Of a stretch of DNA of 64,000 nucleotides, positions 52,629 to 62,784 are shown one piece after another (the stretch's first letter is position 1; each line of letters opens with the position of its first letter). The stretch comes from Ptiloglossa arizonensis (Eukaryota; Arthropoda; Insecta; Hymenoptera; Colletidae): contig NW_027478514.1 in NCBI RefSeq assembly GCF_051014685.1, forward strand, positions 867,281 to 931,280, read 5' to 3'. A model generated the notes under the pieces. It did not search any database. It was not told the origin of the DNA and saw only the letters and a program-made list of their open reading frames with translations. A program made the translations under genes and the position numbers.

Positions 52629-55600
52629 TCTGCTTTCAGATGCAACAGGAATTTCTCGAGTTCGTCAAACAGTTCGCGGGATATGGGAGTTTGAAGTTAA
52701 GGAATGGTGGAGAAACCATCAAAATTTTCGCTGGTGTGATACTGGAAACCAATAACTACTATGGCATAGGGCAAAAATACACACACCGATGTAACCGGGC
52801 GAGTTTCTGCTTTCAGATGCAATAAGAATTTCTCGAGTTCGTCAGTTCGTTCGCTAGATATGGGAGTTCGAAATTAAGGAATGGTTGAGAAACCATCAAA
52901 ATTTTCGCAACTCTGATACTCGAAACCAATAACTACTATGGCCTAGGGCAAAAATACACATACCGTTGTAATCGGGCGAGCTTCTGCTTTCAGATGCAAC
53001 AAGATTTTCTCGAGTTCGTCAATCCGTTCGCGAGATATGGGAGTTTGAAGTTGAGGAATGGTTGAGAAACCATCAAAATTTTCGCAAGTCTGATAATCGA
53101 AACCAATAACTACTATGGCCCAGGGGAAAAGTACACTCACCATTCTAATCGGGCGAGTTTCTACTTTCAGATGCAACAGCAATTTCTCGAGATCGTCAAT
53201 CCGTTCGCGAGATATGGGAGTTTGAAATTAAGGAATGGATGAGAAACCATCAAAATATTCGCAACCCTGATACTCGAAACCAATAACTACTATGGCCTAG
53301 GGCAAAAATACACATACCGCTGTAATCGGGCGAGTTTCTACTTTCAGATGCAAGAGGAATTTCTCGAGTTCGTCAATCCGTTCGCGAGATATGGGAGTTT
53401 GAAATAAAGGAATGGTTGAGAAACCATCAAAATTTACGCTGGTCTGATACTCGAAACCAATAACTGTAATGGCCAAGGGGAAAAGTACACACACCATTGT
53501 AATCGGTCGTGTTTCTACTTTTAGATGCAACAGGAATTTCTCGAGATCGTCAATCCGTTCGCGAGATATGGGAGTTTGAAATTAAGGAATGGTTGAGAAA
53601 CCATCAAAATTTTCGCAACTCTGATACTCGAAACCAATAACTACTATGGCCGAGGGCTAAAATACACATACCGTTGTAATCGGGCGAGCTTCTGCTTTCA
53701 GATGCAACAAGATTTTCTCGAGTTCGTCAATCCGTTCGCGAGATATGGGAGTTTGAAGTTGAGGAATGGTTGAGAAACCATCCAAATTTTCGCAAGTCTG
53801 ATAATCGAAACCAATAACTACTATGGCCCATGGGAAAAGTACACTCACCATTGTAATCGGGCGAGTTTCTACTTTCAGATGCAACAGGAATTTCTCGAGA
53901 TCGTCAATCCGTTCGCGAGATATGGGAGTTTGAAATTAAGGAATGGATGACAAACCATCAAAATATTCGCAACCCTGATACTCGAAAAAAATAACTCCTA
54001 TGGCCTAGGGCAAAAATACACATACCGCTGTAATCGGGCGAGTTTCTACTTTCAGATGCAAGAGAAATTTCTCGAGTTCTTCAATCCGTTCGCGAGATAT
54101 GGGAGTTTGAAATAAAGGAATGGTTCAGAAACCATCAAAATTTTCGCTGGTCTGATACACGAAACCAATAACTGTAATGGCCAAGGGGAAAAGTACACAC
54201 ACCACTGTAATCGGGCGTGTTTCTACTTTTAGATGCAACAGGAATTTCTCGAGATCGTCAATCCGTTCGCGAGATATGGGAGTTTGAAATTAAGGAATGG
54301 TTGAGAAACCATCAAAATTTTCGCAACTCTGATACTCGAAACCAATAACTACTATGGCCGAGGGCTAAAATACACATACCGCTGTAATCGGGCGAGCTTC
54401 TACTTTCAGATGCAACAGGAATTTCTCGAGTTCGTCAATCCGTTCGCGAGATATGGGACTTTGAAGATAAGGAATGGTTGTGAAACCATCAAAATTATCG
54501 CTGGTCTGATACTCGAAACCAATAACTCGAGTGGCCTAGGGGAAAAGTACACACACCACTGTAATCGGGCGTGTTTCTACTTTCAGATGCAACAGGAATT
54601 TCTCGAGTTCGCCATTCCGTTCGCGAGATATGGGAGTTTGAATTTAAGGAATGGTTGAGAAACCATCAAAATTTTCGCAACTCTGATACTCGAAACCAAT
54701 AACTACTATGGCCGAGGGCTAAAATACACATACCGCTGTAATCGGGCGAGCTTCTACTTTCAGATGCAACAGGAATTTCTCGAGTTCGTCAATCCGTTCG
54801 CGAGATATGGGACTTTGAAGATAAGGAATGGTTGAGAAACCATCAAAATTATCGCTGGTCTGATACTCGAAACAAATAACTCGAGTGGCCTAGGGGAAAA
54901 GTACACACACCACGGTAATCGGGCGTGTTTCTACTTTCAGATGCAACAGGAATTTCCCGAGTTCGACAATCCGTTCGCGAGATATGTGAGTTTGAAGTTA
55001 AGGAATGGTTGAGAAACCATCAAAAATTTCGCAACCCTGATACTCGAAACCAATAACTACTATGGCCTAGGGCAAAAATACACATACCGCTGTAATCGGG
55101 CGAGTTTCTACTTTCAGATGCAAGAGAAATTTCTCGAGTTCGTCAATCCGTTCGCGAGATATGGGAGTTTGGAATAAAGGAATGGTTCAGAAACCATCAA
55201 AATTTTCGCTGGTCTGATACACGAAACCAATAACTGTAATGGCCAAGGGGAAAAGTACACACACCACTGTAATCGGGCGTGTTTCTACATTTAGATGCAA
55301 CAGGAATTTCTCGAGGTCGTCAATCCGTTCGCGAGATATGGGAGTTTGAAATTAAGGAATGGTTGAGAAACCATCAAAATTTTCGCAACTCTGATACTCG
55401 AAACCAATAACTACTATGGCCGAGGGCTAAAATACACATACCGCTGTAATCGGGCGAGCTTCTACTTTCAGATGCAACAGGAATTTCTCGAGTTCGTCAA
55501 TCCGTTCGCGAGATATGGGACTTTGAATATAAGGAATGGTTGAGATACCATCAAAATTATCGCTGGTCTGATACTCGAAACCAATAACTCGAGTGGCCTA

Positions 55601-57083
55601 GGGGAAAAGTACACACACCACTGTAATCGGGCGTGTTTCTACTTTCAGATGCAACAGGAATTTCTCGAAATCGTCAATCCGTTCGAGAGATATGGGAGTT
55701 AGAAGTTAAGGAATGGTTGAGAAACCATCAAAATTTTCGCAAGTCGGATTCCCGAAACCAATAACTACAAAGGCCTAGGGGAAAAATACACATGCCGTTG
55801 TAATCATGCGAGTTTCTACTTTCAGATGCAACAGGAATTTCTCGAGATCGTGAATCCGTTCGCGAGATATGGGAGTTTGAAGTTAAGGAACGGTTGGGAA
55901 ACCATCAAAATTTTCGCAAGTCTGATACTCGAAACCAATAACTACAAAGGCCTAGAGGAAAAATACACACACCGCAGTAATCGGGCGAGTTTCTACTTTC
56001 AGATGCAACAGGAATTTCTCGAGTTCGTCAATCCGTTCGCGAGATATAGGAGTCTGAAGTTAAGGAATGGTTGAGAAACCATCAAAAATTTCGCTGGTCT
56101 GATACTCGAAACCAATAACTGGAATGGCCTAGGGGAAAAGTACACGCACCACTGTAATCGGGCGTGTTTCTACTTTCAGATGCAACAGGAGTTTCCCGAG
56201 TTCGACAATCCGTTCGCGAGATATGTGAGTTTGAAGTTAAGGAATGGTTGAGAAACCATCAAAAATTTCGCTGGTCTGGTACTCGAAACGAATAACTGGA
56301 ATGGCCTAGGGGAAAAGTACACACACCATTGTAATCGGTCGTGTTTCTACTTTTAGATGCAACAGGAATTTCTCGAGATCGTCTATCCGTTCGCGGGATA
56401 TGGGAGTTTGAAATTAAGGAATGGTTGAGAAACCATCAAAATTTTCGCAACTCTGATACTCGAATCCAATAACTACTATGGCCGAGGGCTAAAATACACA
56501 TACCGCTGTAATCGGGCGAGCTTCTACTTTCAGATGCAACAGGAATTTCACGAGTTCGTCAATCCGTTCGCGAGATATGGGACTTTGAAGATAAGGAATG
56601 GTTGAGAAACCATCAAAATTATCGCTGGTCTGATACTCGAAACCAATAACTCGAGTGGCCTAGGGGAAAAGTACACACACCACTGTAATCGGGCGTGTTT
56701 CTACTATCAGATGCAACAGGAATTTCTCGAGTTCGTCATTCCGTTCGCGAGATATGGCAGTTTGAATTTAAGGAATGGTGGAGAAACCATCAAAATTTTC
56801 GCAACTCTGATACTCGAAACCAATAACTACTATGTCCGAGGGCTAAAATACACATACCGCTGTAATCGGGCGAGCTTCTACTTTCAGATGCAACAGGAAT
56901 TTCTCGAGTTCGTCAATCCGTTCGCGAGATATGGGACTTTGAAGATAAGGAATGGTTGAGAAACCATCAAAATTATCGCTGGTCTGATACTCGAAACCAA
57001 TAACTCGAGTGGCCTAGGGGAAAAGTAGACACACCAGTGTAATCGGGCGTGTTTCTACTTTCAGATGCAACAGGAATTTCTCG
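52629..57083 (+). repeat. 4.45-kb block, copy 2 (partner 33336-37790)
   Basis: Same monomer order and nearly the same bases as the partner 19,293 bp upstream. Both ends are in-phase junctions: on the left the sequence comes from a monomer with CCGCTGTAATCGGGCG, and on the right it passes into the GAGTTCATCAATCC monomer of the 42.9-kb block. Confidence 0.9.
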
Positions 57084-58880
57084 AGTTCATCAATCCGTTC
57101 GCGAGATATGGGAGTTTGAAGTTAGGGAATGGTTGAGAAACCATCAAAATTTTCGCTGGTCTGATACTCGAAACCAATAACTGGAATGGCCTAGGGGAAA
57201 AGTACACACACCACTGTAATCGGGCGTGTTTCTACTTTGAGATGCAACAGGAGTTTCTCGAGTTCGTCAATCCATTCGCGAGATATGGGAGTTTGAAGTT
57301 AAGGAATGTTTGAGGAACCATCAAAATTTTTGCAAGTCTGATTCCCGAAACCAATAACTACCATGGCCTAGGGGAAAAGTACACTTACCGCTGTATTCCG
57401 GCGAGATTCTACTTTCAGATGCAACAGGAATTTCTCGAGTTCGTCAATCCGTTCGCGAGATATGGGAGTTTGAAGTTAGGGAATGGTTGAGAAACCATCA
57501 AAATTTTCGCTGGTCTGATACTCGAAACCAATAACTGGAATGGCGTAGGGGAAAAGAACACACACCATTGTAATCGGGCGTGTTTCTACTTTCAGATGCA
57601 ACAGGAATTTCTCGAGATCGTCAATCCGTTCCCGAGATATGGGAGTTTGAAGTTAAGGAATGGTTGAGAGACCATCAAAATTTTGGCAAGCCTGATTCCC
57701 GAAACCAATAACCACAAAGGCCTGGGGGAAAAATACATAAGCCGTTGTAATCGTGCGAGTTTCTACTTTCAGATGCAACAGGAATTTCTCGAGTTCGTGA
57801 ATCCGTTCGCGAGATATGGGAGTTTGAAGTTAAGGAACGCTTGAGCAACCATCAAAATTTTCGCAAGTCTGATACTCGAAACCAATAATTACTATGGCCT
57901 AGGGGAAAAATACACACACCGCTGTAATCGGGCGAGTTTCTTCTTTCAGATGCAACAAGAATTTCTCTTGTTCGTCAATTCGTTCGCGAGATATGGGAGT
58001 TTGAAGTTAAGGGATGGTTGAGAAACCATCAAAATTATCGCTGGTCTGATACTCGGAACTAGTAACTGGAGTGGCCTAGGGGAAAAGTACACACACCACT
58101 GTAATCGGGCGTGTTTCTACTTTCAGATGCAACAGGAATTTCTCGCGATCGTCAATCCGTTCGCGAGATATGGGAGTTTGAAGTTAAGGAACGGTTGGGA
58201 AACCATCAAAATTTTCGCAAGTCTGATTCCCGAAACCAATAACTACAAAGGCCTAGGGGAAAAATACACATGCAGTTGTAATCGTGCGAGTTTCTGCTTT
58301 CAGATGCAACAGGAATTTCTCGAGTTCGTCAATCCGTTCGCGAGATATGGGAGTTTGAAGTTAAGGAACGCTTGAGCAACCATCAAAATTTTCGCAAGTC
58401 TGATACTCGAAACCAATAACTACTATGGCCTAGGGGAAAAGAACACACACCATTGTAATCGGGCGTGTTTCTACTTTCACATGCAACAGGAATTTCTCGA
58501 GATCGTCAATCCGTTCCCGAGATATGGGAGTTTGAAGTTAAGGAACGGTTAGGAAACCATCAAAATTTTCGCAAGTCTGTTTCCCGATACCAATAACTAC
58601 AAAGGCCTAGGGGAAAAATACACATGCAGTTGTAATCGTGCGAGTTTCTGCTTTCAGATGCAACAGGAATTTCTCGAGTTCGTCAATCCGTTCGCGAGAT
58701 ATGGGAGTTTGAAGTTAAGGAACGCTTGAGCAACCATCAAAATTTTCGCAAGTCTGATTCCCGAAACCAATAACTACAAAGGCCTAGAGGAAAAATACAC
58801 ATGCAGCTGTAATCGTGCGAGTTTCTGCTTTCAGATGCAATAGGAATTTCTCGAGTTCGTCAATCCGTTCGCGAGATATG
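57061..58880 (+). repeat. Ten-monomer block, copy 2 (partner 42901-44720)
   Basis: Repeats the 42.9-44.7 kb block. Its first bases overlap the end of the preceding block because both sources are identical over the TTTCAGATGCAACAGG region, so the exact crossover lies somewhere in about 57040-57084. Confidence 0.88.
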
Positions 58881-58884
58881 GGAG

Positions 58885-60735
58885 TTTCAAGTTAAGGAAC
58901 GCTTGAGCAACCATCAAAATTTTCGCAAGTCTGATACTCGAAACCAATGACTACTATGGCCTAGGGGAAAAGTACAGACACCATTGTAATCGGGCGAGTT
59001 TCTACTTTCAGATGCAACATGAATTTCTCGAGTTCGTCAATCCATTCGCGAGATATGGGAGTTTGAAGTTAAGGAATGTTTGAGGAACCATCAAAATTTT
59101 CGACGGTCTGATACTCGAAACCAATAACTGGAATGGCCTAGGGGAAAAGTACACTTACCGCTGTATTCGGGCGAGTTTCTACTTTCAGATGAGACAGGAA
59201 TTTCTCGAGTTCGTCAATCCGTTCGCGAGATATGGGAGTTTGAAGTTAAGGAATGGTTGAGAATACATCAAAATTTTCGCTGGTCTGATACTCGAAACCA
59301 ATAACTACTATGGCCTAGGGGAAAAGTACACACACCATTGTAATCGGGCGAGTTTCTGCTTTCTGATGCAATAGGAATTTCTCGAGTTGGTCAATCCGTT
59401 CGCGTGATATGGGAGATTGAAGTAAAGGAATGGTTGAGAAACCATCAAAATTTTCGCATGTCTGATACTCGAAACCAATAACTACAATGGCCTAGGGGAA
59501 AAGAACACACACCATTGTAATCGGGCGAGTTTCTTCTTTCAGATGCAACAAGAATTTCTCTTGTTCGTCAATTCGTTCGCGAGATATGGGAGTTTGAAGT
59601 TAAGGGATGGTTGAGAAACCATCAAAATTATCGCTGGTCTGATACTCGGAACTAGTAACTGGAGTGGCCTAGGGGAAAAGTACACACACCACTGTAATCG
59701 GGCGTGTTTCTACTTTCAGATGCAACAGGAATTTCTCGAGATCGTCAATCCGTTCGCGAGATATGGGAGTTTGAAGTTAAGGAACGGTTGGGAAACCATC
59801 AAAATTTTCGCAAGTCTGATTCCCGAAACCAATAACTACAAAGGCCTAGGGGAAAAATACACATGCAGTTGTAATCGTGCGAGTTTCTGCTTTCAGATGC
59901 AACAGGAATTTCTCGAGTTCGTCAATCCGTTCGCGAGATATGGGAGTTTGAAGTTAAGGAACGCTTGAGCAACCATCAAAATTTTCGCAAGTCTGAAACT
60001 CGAAACCAATAACTACTATGGCCTAGGGGAAAAGAACACAGACCATTGTAATCGGGCGTGTTTCTACTTTCACATGCAACAGGAATTTCTCGAGATCGTC
60101 AATCCGTTCCCGAGATATGGGAGTTTGAAGTTAAGGAATGGTTGAGAAACCATCAAAATTTTCGACGGTCTGATACTCGAAACCAATAACTGGAATGGCC
60201 TAGGGGAAAAGTACACTTACCGCTGTATTCGGGCGAGTTTCTACTTTCAGATGAGACAGGAATTTCTCGAGTTCGTCAATCCGTTCGCGAGATATGGGAC
60301 TTTGAAGTTAAGGAATGGTTGAGAAACCATCAAAATTTTCGCTGGTCTGATACTCGAAACCAATAACTACTATGGCCTAGGGGAAAAGTACACACACCAT
60401 TGTAATCGGGCGAGTTTCTACTTTCAGATGCAACAGGAATTTCTCGAGTTCGTCAATCCGTTCGCGAGATATGGGAGTTTGAAATTAAGGAACGCTTGAG
60501 CAACCATCAAAATTTTCGCAAGTCTGATACTCGAAACCAATGACTACTATGGCCTAGGGGAAAAGTACACACACCATTGTAATCGGGCGAGTTTCTACAT
60601 TCAGATGCAACAGGAATTTCTCGAGTTCGTCAATCCATTCGCGAGATATGGGAGTTTGAAGTTAAGGAATGTTTGAGGAACCATCAAAATTTTCGCAAGT
60701 CTGATTCCCGAAACCAATAACAACTATGGCCTAGG
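58885..60735 (+). repeat. Ten-monomer block, copy 2 (partner 46141-47990)
   Basis: Repeats 46.1-48.0 kb. The first six monomers also match 62779-63864 at an offset of 3,894 bp (22 monomers), with AGTACAGACACC at 58971 and 62865, so this block has been copied at least twice. Confidence 0.87.
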
Positions 60736-60740
60736 GCAAA

Positions 60741-61355
60741 AATACATAAGCCGTTGTAATCGTGCGAGTTTCTACTTTCAGATGCAACAGGAATTTCTCG
60801 AGTTCGTGAATCCGTTCGCGAGATATAGGAGTTCGAATTTAAGGAATGGTTGAGAAACCATCAAAATTTTCGCAAGTCTGATAATCGAAACCAATAACTA
60901 CTATGGCCTAGGGGAAAAGTACACACACCATTGTAATCGGGCGAGTTTCTACTTTCAGATGCAACAGGAATTTCTCGAGTTCGTCAATCCGTTCGCGAGA
61001 TATGGGATTTTGAAGTTAGGGAATGGTTGAGAAACCATCAAAATTTTCGCTGGTCTGATACTCGATACCAATAACTGGAATGGCCTAGGGGAAAAGTACA
61101 CACACCACTGTAATCGGGCGTGTTTCTACTTTGAGATGCAACAGGAGTTTCTCGAGTTCGTCAATCCATTCGCGAGATATGGGAGTTTGAAGTTAAAGAA
61201 TGTTTGAGGAACCATCAAAATTTTTGCAAGTCTGATTCCCGAAACCAATAACTACAAAGGCCTAGGGGAAAAATACACATACCGTTGTAATCGGGCGAGT
61301 TTCTACTTTCGGATGCAACAGGAATTTCTCGAGTTCGTCAATCCGTTCGCGAGAT
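60741..61355 (+). repeat. Three-monomer block, copy 2 (partner 48351-48965)
   Basis: Repeats 48.35-48.97 kb after skipping two monomers. It marks the end of the colinear second macro-copy. What follows does not return to the 19.8-kb sequence. Confidence 0.85.
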
Positions 61356-62778
61356 ATGGGAGTTCGAAGTTAAGGAATGGTTGAGAAACCATCAAAATTT
61401 TCGCAAGTCTGATAATCGAAACCAATAACTACTATGGCCTAGGTGAAAAGTACACTTACCGCTGTATTCGGGCGAGTTTCTACCTTCAGATGCAACAGGA
61501 ATTTCTTGAGTTCGTCAATCCGTTCCCGAGATATGGGAGTTTGAAATTAAGGGATGGTTGAGAAACCATCAAAATTATCGCAGGTCTGATACTCCAAACC
61601 AATAACTGGAATGGCCTAGGGGAAAAGTACACACACCACTGTAATCGGGCGTGTTTCTACTTTCAGGTGCAACAGGAATTTCTCGAGATCGTCAATCGGT
61701 TCGCCAGATATGGGAGTTAGAAGTGAAGGAATGGTTGAGAAACCATCAAAATTTTCGCAGGTCTGATTCACGAAACCAATAACTACAAAGGCCTAGGGGA
61801 GAAATACACATGCAGTTGTAATCGTGCGTGTTTCTACCTTCAGATGCAACAGGAATTTCTCGAGATCGTCAATCCGTTCGCGAGATATGGGAGTTAGAAG
61901 TTAAGGAATGGTTGAGAAACCATCAAAATTTTCGCAAGTCTGATTCCCGAAACCAATAACTACAAAGGCCTAGGGGAAAAATACACTTGCAGTTGTAATC
62001 GTGCGAGTTTCTGCTTTCAGATGCAATAGGAATTTCTCGAGTTCGTCAATCCGTGCGCGAGATATGGGAGTTTGATGTTAAGGAACGCTTGAGCAACCAT
62101 CAAAATTTTCGCAAGTCTGATACTCGAAACCAATAACTACTATGGCCTAGGGGAAAAGAACACACACCATTGTAATCGGGCGTGTTTCTACTTTCACATG
62201 CAACAGGAATTTCTCGAGATCGTCAATCCGTTCCCGAGATATGGGAGTTTGAAATTAAGGAAAGGTTGAGAAACCATCAAAATTTTCGCAAGTCTGATTC
62301 CCGAAACGAATAACTACAAAGGCCTAGGGGAGAAATACACATGCAGTTGTAATCGTGCGTGTTTCTACTTTCAGATGCAACAGGAATTTCTCGAGATCGT
62401 CAATCCGTTCGCGAGATATGGGAGTTAGTAGTTAAGGAATGGTTGAGAAACCATCAAAATTTTCGACGGTCTGATACTCGAAACCAATAACTGGAATGGC
62501 CTAGGGGAAAAGTACATACACCATTGTAATCGGGCGAGTTTCTACTTTCAGATGAGACAGGAATTTCTCGAGTTCGTCAATCCGTTCGCGAGATATGGGA
62601 GTTTGAAGTTAAGGAATGGTTGAGAAACCATCAAAATTTTCGCTGGTCTGATACTCGAAACCAATAACTACTATGGCCTAGGGGAAAAGTACACACACCA
62701 TTGTAATCGGGCGAGTTTCTACTTTCAGATGCAACAGGAATTTCTCGAGTTCGTCAATCCGTTCGCGAGATATGGGAG
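61356..62778 (+). repeat. Mixed monomers between blocks
   Basis: Eight monomers with combinations seen in both the 4.6-16.6 kb and 42.9-49 kb segments, such as ACTTACCGCTGTATTCG without GATGAGACAGG (about 61450) and GATGAGACAGG without the former (about 62552). They look like recombinants. No gene or unique sequence. Confidence 0.8.
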
Positions 62779-62784
62779 TTTCAA

